Source: an uncultured Prevotellaceae bacterium
GTDB lineage: Bacteria; Bacteroidota; Bacteroidia; Bacteroidales; Bacteroidaceae
Length of the DNA stretch: 6,919 bases
Direction: 5' to 3'
Assembly (NCBI GenBank): GCA_945827465.1
Contig: CALZOH010000171.1
Span: forward strand, 1-6,919
The notes under the pieces are model-generated. The model made no database searches, was not told where the DNA came from, and saw only the letters and a program-made list of their open reading frames with translations. Every line of letters starts with the position of its first letter. The first letter of the stretch is position 1. Positions 1-6,342 of this stretch are shown here, one piece after another. Made by a program: the position numbers and the translations under genes.

Positions 1-58
1 CAAAACCGTATTGTCTGAACGATGGCCAAAAAGTCACCTATACCTATAAACGCAAAGA

Positions 59-80
59 ACGTGTCATATTTCAGACACGT
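59..80. repeat. 7-bp inverted repeat, possible weak terminator
   Basis: ACGTGTC at 59-65 is perfectly complemented by GACACGT at 74-80 around an 8-nt loop. Read leftward, the stem is followed by TTCTTTGCGTTT, a poor U-tract. Read rightward it is followed by CCCATACTTTTATTT. It could end transcription weakly in either direction, or be a protein-binding dyad. It lies about 270 bp past the glycosidase stop, so a role in ending that operon is only a possibility. Confidence 0.35.
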
Positions 81-201
81 CCCATACTTTTATTTAAAAA
101 AGCAATTTTAGTTCGCACCTTGCAATCACTGCAAAGCACGACACAAACGAACCTCAAACTATCTTTTCAACATGATTGAATATGATATAATAGTTGCCTT
201 A

Positions 202-236
202 GAGATTGCAAATGTAGTCACATTTGATAGAATCTC
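202..236. repeat. Imperfect 13-bp hairpin with interior loop
   Basis: GAGATT (202-207) pairs with AATCTC (231-236). CAAATGT (209-215) pairs with ACATTTG (220-226) around the loop AGTC. The two stems are separated by a G / ATAG interior loop. Read rightward, an eight-T run follows about 14 bases later, near 251-260. Read leftward, in the direction of the glycosidase operon, no T-run follows directly. It sits about 115 bp after the glycosidase stop and could be a 3'-end processing or stabilising structure, or a terminator for rightward transcription. Confidence 0.4.
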
Positions 237-352
237 CAAGTTATTTGTTCCTTTTTTTTGCATAAAATCGAATTTAGTTCTTTTCTGACTCATTTTTTAC
301 GCTCTCAACGGCCATTTTGACGAAATAATCAGACGAAAGAAAGCCCTTCTCA

Positions 353-1342
353 TCACTCATCCTTGAATTTCGGACGACCTTTTTTCCATATCACCTGCCG
401 CTGCGACAGATACCAATCCTTGCCTTTGGTCTTATTTCCTTGGAAAAACAGATATGTTTTCCCGTCCAAATCAGTAAACAGATGCGGATGACCCGATTCA
501 CTTTCGTTCCAAGAGCCCGGAGCTCCGTTGGCAAGGAAAGGTTGATCTGACAAACGCGTCCAATGGATGCCGTCCTTACTCATTGCCACACCGATTTGTT
601 GTGGCTCATTGTTGTACGCACCGGCATAAAACATATACATTTTGCTGCCACGCACGGCTATACTGGCCCCTTCAATACAATTTTTCTCCCACGGCAGTTG
701 CGGACGCAGTACGGCACTGTCAACGACCTGTGTCCACTCGCCACGACTGAAATCTGTGCCCTTAGGAGCTACTGCCACACCCACCTGTTGAATTTTGAAG
801 TCGGCATCACGCGTTGCAAAATACAAATAATACTTTCCTTTGAACTCACAAACCTCTGCATCAATGGCACGTCCACATGTCCACGCCCCACTCGGACGAA
901 ATATCGGATTGGTTACGTCCCGTTCAAAATGAAGACCGTCTTCCGACACGGCGTGACAAATGGCATCCAGTTTACCATTGCCATAAGTCTGATAAAACAG
1001 ATGCACTTTCCCGTCTCTTACCAATGCACCGGGGGCGCATAATCCTTTTTTCTCATAGTCGGCCCCTTTGGCCGGAGTGATCTCACCCACTTTTGACCAA
1101 TTCACGAGGTCTCGACTCTCGGCAATACCGATGTTCCACCCCGAACCGGGCTGGTCCTTATAGGGAGGAATGGAAAAATACAGCAGGTAGCGACCACCGA
1201 AGTTCACCACATGAGGGTCTTTTGCAAAAGGCACACCCGTTCGCGAAGTGTCGCCAAACATCATCACTTGGGCTACAGCCATGATGGGCAGAGCCATCCA
1301 CAGCCAAGCCCACAGCATCATCCTATATAAATTCTTTTTCAT
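353..1342 (-). CDS. Exported GH43-like five-bladed beta-propeller glycosidase
   Basis: This 329-residue protein is probably a secreted glycoside hydrolase of the GH43/GH32 superfamily (five-bladed beta-propeller). A signal peptide is evident: Lys2-Lys3, a hydrophobic stretch at about 8-24, and an AVA|Q cleavage site near residue 24. Blade-type repeats are visible as recurring 'gkyYLyF'-like strands followed by 'S.DG..W' turns (positions 51-56, 133-139, 170-175, 234-239, 255-261, 295-300). By analogy with GH43, the likely catalytic residues are Asp42 (in KDPHVV), Asp161 (in RAIDAEV) and Glu224 (in CIEGAS); this is inferred from spacing and context. The length fits a single catalytic domain with no binding module. 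The substrate cannot be read from sequence. An arabinosidase, xylosidase or fructosidase-like role are all possible. The start lies 16 bp after the stop of the upstream hydrolase gene, preceded by the purine run AGAAGAAG, so the two are probably one operon. Confidence 0.8.
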   Translation of the reverse strand: MKKNLYRMMLWAWLWMALPIMAVAQVMMFGDTSRTGVPFAKDPHVVNFGGRYLLYFSIPPYKDQPGSGWNIGIAESRDLVNWSKVGEITPAKGADYEKKGLCAPGALVRDGKVHLFYQTYGNGKLDAICHAVSEDGLHFERDVTNPIFRPSGAWTCGRAIDAEVCEFKGKYYLYFATRDADFKIQQVGVAVAPKGTDFSRGEWTQVVDSAVLRPQLPWEKNCIEGASIAVRGSKMYMFYAGAYNNEPQQIGVAMSKDGIHWTRLSDQPFLANGAPGSWNESESGHPHLFTDLDGKTYLFFQGNKTKGKDWYLSQRQVIWKKGRPKFKDE

Positions 1343-1358
1343 CTTCTTCTGTTATTGA

Positions 1359-2741
1359 TTAGGGGCAATAAGGTTGGTCATACCACTCTTGAGGGCCGGC
1401 CGTAAACATGCGTGAACAAACTCGATAACTGCGTCCCATTAAGGGTTCAAAGTATTCCGCCATCACGTAAAAGGCTTTGTAACCTTCTTCGGGAAACTGC
1501 ACCGACGTTTTCAAGCGTCCGTCGGACGGTACACCGACCTCCCGCTCCTCAAAAACACTCTTGCGAAAGTCGCGCGTAGCCGAAGTGGCCTCCCACACAC
1601 GCACTTTTACCACGCGACGGGGCGTTGTGCGCACGCTGAGCTCCACGCTGCGCCCCATCTGACGGGCCTGGCAATCAAATGCCTCATATTTCTTGCCTTG
1701 TAATGTTTGAATGAAAAACGCTTCGAGCGCATCCATCGCCATGACACCATCCCCTAAATTATGGGCAGCATTGGGCACGTAGACCAACTGATTGTGTCCT
1801 GGAATGTCATCAATATAATTTTTCACCGCATCGGCCGTCCAATAGGGGTCGTTCGTTCCCATAAATATCATTTTGGGCATCTTCAACAGTCGTCGATAGG
1901 AATAAGGATCAACCATTTCTACCAAGGCTCGACCTTCGCCACTTGAGATGGCACCCGTCAGACCCAGATTCACGTAGTCGTTGATCTCTTCACTATACCC
2001 ACCATAGAGTGATGCCTGATAAGGCACGTTGACCGGCATGTTCAAAATGTCAATCACCATCGGCGCCAAAGCCACGATGCGCTTGTCATCCGAGGCCCCA
2101 CAAAGCCAGGTAGTCCAACCTCGCTTAGAAGCTCCATTCAGCACGAACTTCATCTTGCCTTTTTTCAAGCCAACACGCGAAGCGGCCAGTTCTTCTACTG
2201 CATCCATCGCCTTGACAGCACTCTTCACCATGGGGAAGAGCAAGGGAAGTTCGTAGTTTCCTTCCTTCAAGAAGCGATGAAAAGTCAACGAGATGATCTC
2301 ATCTTCATATCGTCCGTCGTAGAGCGGTTGACGTGGCACTTGTCTGACCACGGCGGCAATGGCATGGGTTTCGCTTGCGATGCGCACCATGACCTGCGTC
2401 ATCCGTTCGTCCCAATTCTTATAGTTGGGTTCCGATGCCTCAGGGGCAATGCTGCCCCCTGTAATATGAAGCAAGGCTTCGCGGTGAAGCACCCGGTTGG
2501 GAATCACAACGTCCAATTCGTGCACCCAGGGGATCTGTTGCCAAACTTGTGAAGTCAGTTTTACTCGATAGATGCAAACATCCCCTTGCTTCAAACTATC
2601 CTTCACCTCCCAGGCATAAGCCGGCTCGTTTCGCTGCAGATAACTGCGCAAGGCATTGCCCGCATTCACCGTCTGCGCCATTGCATCAACACTCAGCCAG
2701 CAGCAGACCAACGAAATGATCAGGAACCACTTTTTCTTCAT
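1359..2741 (-). CDS. Exported PhoPQ-activated pathogenicity-related (PqaA-like) alpha/beta hydrolase
   Basis: A 460-residue protein of the PhoPQ-activated pathogenicity-related family (PF10142, type member Salmonella PqaA), an alpha/beta-hydrolase-fold family whose substrates are poorly defined. Family landmarks appear in order: TSQVW (63-67), W-V-H (72-74), the GG of 95-96, VPRQPL (135-140), the EDEIIS segment (146-151), PMVKSAVKAMDAV (170-182), GASKRGWTTWL (203-213), APMVIDILNM (226-235), VDPYSYR (277-283), GTNDPYW (295-301) and VPNAAH (322-327). The inferred catalytic triad is Ser205, Asp298 and His327. The signal peptide is residues 1-22 (MKKK, hydrophobic core, AMA|Q). The frame stays open upstream to 2864. 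I choose the ATG at 2739-2741 because only it gives a signal peptide and because a good promoter lies at 2770-2800, inside the extended frame. It is the first gene of a two-gene operon with the glycosidase. A periplasmic or secreted esterase or peptidase activity is inference. Confidence 0.87.
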   Translation of the reverse strand: MKKKWFLIISLVCCWLSVDAMAQTVNAGNALRSYLQRNEPAYAWEVKDSLKQGDVCIYRVKLTSQVWQQIPWVHELDVVIPNRVLHREALLHITGGSIAPEASEPNYKNWDERMTQVMVRIASETHAIAAVVRQVPRQPLYDGRYEDEIISLTFHRFLKEGNYELPLLFPMVKSAVKAMDAVEELAASRVGLKKGKMKFVLNGASKRGWTTWLCGASDDKRIVALAPMVIDILNMPVNVPYQASLYGGYSEEINDYVNLGLTGAISSGEGRALVEMVDPYSYRRLLKMPKMIFMGTNDPYWTADAVKNYIDDIPGHNQLVYVPNAAHNLGDGVMAMDALEAFFIQTLQGKKYEAFDCQARQMGRSVELSVRTTPRRVVKVRVWEATSATRDFRKSVFEEREVGVPSDGRLKTSVQFPEEGYKAFYVMAEYFEPLMGRSYRVCSRMFTAGPQEWYDQPYCP

Positions 2742-2769
2742 ATAGCCAATTCTTCTACTATTCACCGGG

Positions 2770-2800
2770 CAAAGATAGTGCAAAGAGAGGGCAGGACAAA
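2770..2800 (-). promoter_or_regulatory. Bacteroidetes-type promoter for the hydrolase-glycosidase operon
   Basis: On the minus strand, TTTG (2800-2797) is followed after 19 nt by TATCTTTG (2777-2770). This matches the Bacteroidetes primary sigma-factor consensus of TTTG near -33 and TAnnTTTG near -7. Transcription would begin around 2763-2765, giving a leader of roughly 22-24 nt before the ATG at 2741. This is the best promoter in the window. Confidence 0.7.
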
Positions 2801-2922
2801 ATGAAAAGCCGAAGGATTTGCATTTTTCATGCCGAACTACAGCCGATCCAACGCAAAGAAACAAAAAATCATCATCTATCGCCCCCCATGAACCTTTATT
2901 ACTTCATCTGCCATTCGCCCTA

Positions 2923-2949
2923 TACCTTATTATATATTATAAAGAGGTA
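2923..2949. repeat. 27-bp AT-rich dyad in the divergent intergenic region
   Basis: TACCT (2923-2927) and AGGTA (2945-2949) are inverted. Inside them TTATA (2930-2934) pairs with TATAA (2938-2942) around the centre TAT. The unpaired or wobble positions are 2928-2929 against 2943-2944. The dyad lies between two diverging promoters and is probably not within either transcript, so an operator-like site is more plausible than a terminator. Its AT content makes chance occurrence quite possible. Confidence 0.35.
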
Positions 2950-3032
2950 GGAATAAAAATTCTGATACAGCCCGAACACCTGCCAATTAACCACTATTGT
3001 GAATTACATAGGTATTTTTGCATGATTATTTG

Positions 3033-3060
3033 TTTGAATCAAAAAAAATATATACTTTTG
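3033..3060 (+). promoter_or_regulatory. Candidate promoter of the fasciclin lipoprotein gene
   Basis: TTTG at 3033-3036 and TACTTTTG at 3053-3060 match the Bacteroidetes -33 and -7 elements with a 16-nt spacer, three shorter than the leftward promoter of this region. The spacer contains eight consecutive A residues (3041-3048). Transcription would begin around 3066, leaving an untranslated leader of about 80 nt. Confidence 0.55.
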
Positions 3061-3149
3061 AAGCGGAAACTGTAGGAGAAATAAAAACATCCATGGCTAA
3101 AGTTTAACGTTATCAATTATACAACAACCAACAATAAACATACTAAGAA

Positions 3150-5204
3150 ATGAAGCGCGTTATGTCTATTGCCCGACAAATCCTCATTTTAGGAGTGGTT
3201 TTGTCTTTCAACGCAGGACTGCTATTTTCCTGCCGAGACAAAATTGATGAGTCGGACATGTATTCCTTCACCGGAATGCAAATTATCGATTATCTGAATT
3301 CCAACGACTCAACCACCTACTTTGCGTACCTGACCAGCAGGGTCAAGCTCAGCAAAAAGTCATCGTCAACGGTGGCTGACTTGTTATCGGCACGTGGTAA
3401 TTACACCTGCTTTGCACCTACCAACGAAGCCGTACAGACTTTTATCGACTCAGTGTACAATACCACGGGCTATTCCGTCTATGATGTGAGCGACAGTACT
3501 GCTGCCGAAATTGTCAACAACAGTTTGGTTGACAGCGAACAGGAAGAAGCCCTCCTGTCAACGAGTTTTCAGGTCGGATCTTTGGAGCGTCAGAACTTCA
3601 ATGACCGTTTTTTAACCGTAAGATTCGATACCATCGAAGGTGGAAAGCTCGCTATCTACATCAATACCCGTTCTCGCATCATTTCAGCGGATTTTGAGGC
3701 TGAAAACGGAGTTGTCCACATCGTCAATCGCGTTATTAGCCCCTCCAATGAGACTATCGGAGCGCTGATATCCAATACCGACAACCTAAGAGTGTTCAGC
3801 TACCTGATGACATTGACAGGCTGGGACAAAAAGACGGAGAAATTCCGTGACGAAGCCTACGAAGAAGACCATCCCGAGGAAGGCCCGGGCTGTCCGACTG
3901 AACATAGCCCAATTCCTTGTCCTGAACACCGCAATCAGGGATACACTGTTTTCTGCGAGACCGACAGCGTATTTGCCGAGAAGTGGAATATTCCCGATTT
4001 CGTTTATGCCGAAAACGGAGACTTAGCCAATTGGGACGAAATTATGGCTGTTATCACCGAGAAGTGTAAGGAATGCTATCCCGACGCTACCAGTGACGAC
4101 CCCACCAACGAAGACAACGCTATTAATCGATTCATATCTTATCACATTCTCGACCGAGCTATTACCTACAATCAGTTGGTGATTCACTTCAACGAACAGG
4201 GTTTTGCCCATAAGGTGCCTTCTACACTCGGCATCAATGCCTGGGAATATTATGAAACTTATGGGCCCGGTCGCAGAATGCTGAAAATTATGGAGGGCAA
4301 TCGTACCGAAGGCAAGCGCATCAATCGCTATGTGTCGGAGTATGACATGAGCAACTACTACGAGAAGACTGTTCCACGTAAGGGAATCCTGATCATGGAG
4401 TCGAATGGCGGTCGTGAATACAATGCTTTGAATGGATACTACTACGTGATTGATGATATTCTCTATTATGACGAGGACGTGCCCAACAAAGTACTTAATG
4501 AGCGCTTACGCTTCGATGTCTGCGCCTTGTTACCCGAGCAGGTAACCAACGGATTGCGTCGTATCATGAACTCCAACGACCAATACAACATGCCAAGAGG
4601 ATACTTCGAAAACATGACATGGACGGCAGAGACCAACGTGACCTATCTCGGAGGCTACTCAGCCGGATGGCGCAACTTCCAAGGCGACGAATACAACATC
4701 CAGGGTTACTATGACGTCATACTGAAACTGCCGCCCGTTCCGTTTGCCGGCACTTACCAGTTGCGTTACAATACGCAGAACGTAACCGACCGCCGAAGCA
4801 TGTGTCAATTCTACTTCGGAGAGAACAAGAACAACCTTCAAGCCGTGGGACTTCCGCTTGACCTGCGCGTTTCAGCCACCATTCCCACCATCGGATTCAT
4901 TGCCGATGACCCGAGAGATCCCGAAGCCAACGAAGAAAACGACCGCGTCATGCTGATGCACGGTTATCTGAAGGCACCGAGATATTACGGAACCACTTCA
5001 GGCTCTACTGTCAACAACAACCTGCGTAACAACGACATGGTGATGCGACGCATCGTGATTACCACCCAGATGGAACCCGAGAAGACCTATTATCTCCGCA
5101 TGAAGTCCGTGCTCGACGATTCGCAGCGACAACTTTATATCGATTATCTGGAATTGGTACCCAAGAGCGTATATGCGGGCGCCATTGCCGAAGACAATTG
5201 GTAA
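3150..5204 (+). CDS. Fasciclin (FAS1) domain lipoprotein, probably surface-anchored
   Basis: A 684-residue predicted lipoprotein. The N-terminus has basic residues, a hydrophobic core (about 11-26) and a lipobox LFSC with Cys28 as the lipidated residue. The following RDKIDESD is acidic, like the export signals of Bacteroidetes surface lipoproteins. A first FAS1 domain spans about 40-198, with the typical YTCFAPTNEAV (85-95) and the closing NGVVHIVNRVI (186-196). A second, divergent FAS1-like region spans about 202-444: YTVFCETDSVFAE (265-277), NRFISYHIL (326-334) and a closing NALNGYYYVIDDILYYD (425-441). It carries an insertion at about 238-264 with several Cys and His. The C-terminal 240 residues (about 450-684) look beta-rich and I do not recognise them; they could be a carbohydrate-binding or adhesion module. 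FAS1 domains typically mediate adhesion, and in Bacteroidetes such proteins often accompany SusC/SusD loci, but no such pair is visible here. The start follows an A-rich leader, and a strong terminator follows the gene, so it is probably monocistronic. Confidence 0.83.
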   Translation: MKRVMSIARQILILGVVLSFNAGLLFSCRDKIDESDMYSFTGMQIIDYLNSNDSTTYFAYLTSRVKLSKKSSSTVADLLSARGNYTCFAPTNEAVQTFIDSVYNTTGYSVYDVSDSTAAEIVNNSLVDSEQEEALLSTSFQVGSLERQNFNDRFLTVRFDTIEGGKLAIYINTRSRIISADFEAENGVVHIVNRVISPSNETIGALISNTDNLRVFSYLMTLTGWDKKTEKFRDEAYEEDHPEEGPGCPTEHSPIPCPEHRNQGYTVFCETDSVFAEKWNIPDFVYAENGDLANWDEIMAVITEKCKECYPDATSDDPTNEDNAINRFISYHILDRAITYNQLVIHFNEQGFAHKVPSTLGINAWEYYETYGPGRRMLKIMEGNRTEGKRINRYVSEYDMSNYYEKTVPRKGILIMESNGGREYNALNGYYYVIDDILYYDEDVPNKVLNERLRFDVCALLPEQVTNGLRRIMNSNDQYNMPRGYFENMTWTAETNVTYLGGYSAGWRNFQGDEYNIQGYYDVILKLPPVPFAGTYQLRYNTQNVTDRRSMCQFYFGENKNNLQAVGLPLDLRVSATIPTIGFIADDPRDPEANEENDRVMLMHGYLKAPRYYGTTSGSTVNNNLRNNDMVMRRIVITTQMEPEKTYYLRMKSVLDDSQRQLYIDYLELVPKSVYAGAIAEDNW

Positions 5205-5223
5205 GCCATTCCCCAAGTTCCCT

Positions 5224-5257
5224 TCAACGGGATGTAGAGAGGAAACCGTCCCGTTGA
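5224..5257 (+). repeat. 9-bp hairpin in the 3' UTR of the fasciclin gene
   Basis: TCAACGGGA (5224-5232) pairs perfectly with TCCCGTTGA (5249-5257) around a 16-nt loop. It lies 19 bp after the fasciclin stop and about 20 bp before the intrinsic terminator. It has no T-run of its own, so it may be an mRNA-stabilising or processing hairpin rather than a terminator. Confidence 0.5.
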
Positions 5258-5276
5258 TAGGATAAGTATTTGTAAG

Positions 5277-5302
5277 AAAAGCCCCACGAGTTGGGGCTTT
5301 TT
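5277..5302 (+). terminator. Strong intrinsic terminator after the fasciclin gene
   Basis: AAAAGCCCCA (5277-5286) pairs with TGGGGCTTTT (5292-5301) around the loop CGAGT, giving a 10-bp stem with a GC-rich core followed by a short T-rich tail (TTTTTGTTTG). This is a classic rho-independent terminator about 72 bp after the fasciclin stop. The A-run at the 5' side could also support termination of leftward transcription. Confidence 0.88.
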
Positions 5303-5343
5303 GTTTGTTCGGAGCAAGAAGAATATCTTTTGTATGTTTTCAG

Positions 5344-5351
5344 TAACTTTG
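5344..5351 (+). promoter_or_regulatory. Candidate -7 element for the EamA-folB transcript
   Basis: TAACTTTG matches the Bacteroidetes -7 consensus TAnnTTTG. No TTTG is found at the usual distance upstream; the nearest, at 5329-5332, leaves only 11 nt. Initiation would fall near 5358, only about 10 nt before the ATG at 5368 and about 25 nt before the in-frame ATG at 5383. An alternative pair, TTTG at 5304-5307 with TATCTTTT at 5324-5331, is less good in the -7 box. Confidence 0.5.
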
Positions 5352-5367
5352 CACCCGCAATCCGACA

Positions 5368-6267
5368 ATGCCAAAATCAATCATGACCTTGTTTCACAAG
5401 TTAAAAGGGTATCTGTTTGCCGCCATAGCCGCAGCGTCATACGGAACAAATCCTATCTTTGCCATACCGCTTTACGGTGAGGGCGTAGATGTCACTTCGG
5501 TCTTGTTCTTACGTTATGCTACGGCCGTATTGATGATGGGCATACCGCTATGGCTGCATAACCGCCACCAATTAAGGGTAACGGCCGGCGAAGGCCTGCG
5601 TTTGTTCGGCATGGGATTGCTGATGGTACTCTCTTCCATCCTGCTTTTCGAGGCCTACCGCTACCTTTCGGCCGGCATCGCCTCCACTTTGCTCTTCTTC
5701 TATCCGGTAATGGTAGCCCTCATCATGGCTGCCTGCTACCACGAAAAATTATCGGCGCGCTCATGGACCTGTCTGTTTTTGGCCTTCACGGGAGTTGCGC
5801 TGCTGTCGTTGGGCGACGATGGTCACATAATCAGCCTCATCGGCTTGACGCTCGTCATGCTTTCTTCGCTCTCATACGCCATCTATTTGGTATGGATCAA
5901 CCGTGGTCCCATACGACATTTGGCACCCTCCACCGTAACGCTCTACGTTCTGATGAGTGGGCTGTTGGCGCTCACGGTGCTCACAGCGGCTCAGGGAGGC
6001 CTCACCTTCCCTCGCTCAACAACCGGTTGGGCCAATGCCCTGGCGCTCGGACTGTTCCCCACCATCATCTCACTCTATTTTACCTCACAAGCCATTGCTG
6101 CCGTGGGCAGCACCACTACGGCCATCTTCGGTGCTTTAGAACCCCTCACGGCCGTACTGCTGGGAATTCTGGTGTTGAGCGAAACCCTCACCCTGCGCCC
6201 GGCCGTGGGCATGGCAGTCATTTTCGTTTCGGTCACGTTACTCATGATGCGCAAACGCGCCACCTGA
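5368..6267 (+). CDS. EamA/DMT-family inner-membrane transporter, ten helices
   Basis: A 299-residue integral membrane protein of the drug/metabolite transporter superfamily, built from two EamA repeats of five helices. Hydrophobic segments lie at about 14-34, 43-63, 77-96, 103-123, 133-149, 154-176, 186-208, 221-243, 248-269 and 277-294. Family-typical stretches include SYGTNPIFA (24-32), the STLLFFYPVMVAL segment in helix 4 (106-118) and, in the second repeat, STTTAIFGALEPLTAVLLG (248-266) followed by LSETLT (270-275). Length is normal for the family. The substrate, an exported metabolite or amino acid, cannot be deduced. The ATG at 5383 (Met6) is an alternative start giving 294 residues; the close promoter makes it attractive. 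folB follows 75 bp downstream with no terminator between them. Confidence 0.88.
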   Translation: MPKSIMTLFHKLKGYLFAAIAAASYGTNPIFAIPLYGEGVDVTSVLFLRYATAVLMMGIPLWLHNRHQLRVTAGEGLRLFGMGLLMVLSSILLFEAYRYLSAGIASTLLFFYPVMVALIMAACYHEKLSARSWTCLFLAFTGVALLSLGDDGHIISLIGLTLVMLSSLSYAIYLVWINRGPIRHLAPSTVTLYVLMSGLLALTVLTAAQGGLTFPRSTTGWANALALGLFPTIISLYFTSQAIAAVGSTTTAIFGALEPLTAVLLGILVLSETLTLRPAVGMAVIFVSVTLLMMRKRAT

Positions 6268-6342
6268 CACTCTACAACCCCTCATCACCCTTTACAAACA
6301 TTTCAAATCTATTCACCCATCAAAGAATTCATCCCCATTCCC

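Larger units (their letters stand above)
1..352. other. Gene-free AT-rich region with two hairpins
   Basis: This stretch lies downstream of the leftward glycosidase gene and runs to the window edge. It is visibly more AT-rich than the genes, has T-rich runs around 251-260 and 291-297, and holds two inverted repeats listed separately. One plus-strand frame is open from position 3 to a TGA at 177-179, but its translation resembles nothing I know and has no visible start, so I do not call it a gene. The heptamer GACGAAA occurs twice near the right end (about 319 and 332), which may be chance. The region most likely holds the 3' untranslated part of the leftward operon. Confidence 0.6.
2742..3149. 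other. Divergent intergenic region between hydrolase operon and fasciclin gene
   Basis: This 408-bp gap carries a leftward promoter (2770-2800), a rightward promoter (3033-3060), an AT-rich dyad (2923-2949) and an A-rich untranslated leader of about 80 nt before the fasciclin start. The part between the promoters (2801-3032) has no convincing gene. A rightward open frame at 2818-3075 looks compositionally random and overlaps the promoters, so I do not call it. The second TAnnTTTG-like word TATTTTTG at 3013-3020 lacks a suitably spaced upstream TTTG. Confidence 0.6.

Noticed and set aside
3..179. Plus-strand open frame entering from the left edge and ending in TGA
   Set aside because: Its 58 codons resemble no family I know, have no visible start, and include the inverted repeat at 59-80. 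It is kept only as a possibility for the end of an upstream gene.
209..216. TACATTTG on the minus strand, resembling a -7 promoter element
   Set aside because: No TTTG lies at a suitable distance, the word falls within the hairpin at 202-236, and no gene follows leftward within the window.
2818..3075. 85-codon rightward open frame in the divergent intergenic region
   Set aside because: It has odd composition and no family resemblance, and it runs over the fasciclin promoter and the dyad. It is likely a chance frame.
3093..3107. Mini-frame ATG-GCT-AAA-GTT-TAA in the fasciclin leader, with AGGAGA at 3074-3079
   Set aside because: The AGGAGA lies 13 nt before the ATG, a long spacing, and a four-codon frame carries no regulatory signature such as repeated codons for one amino acid.
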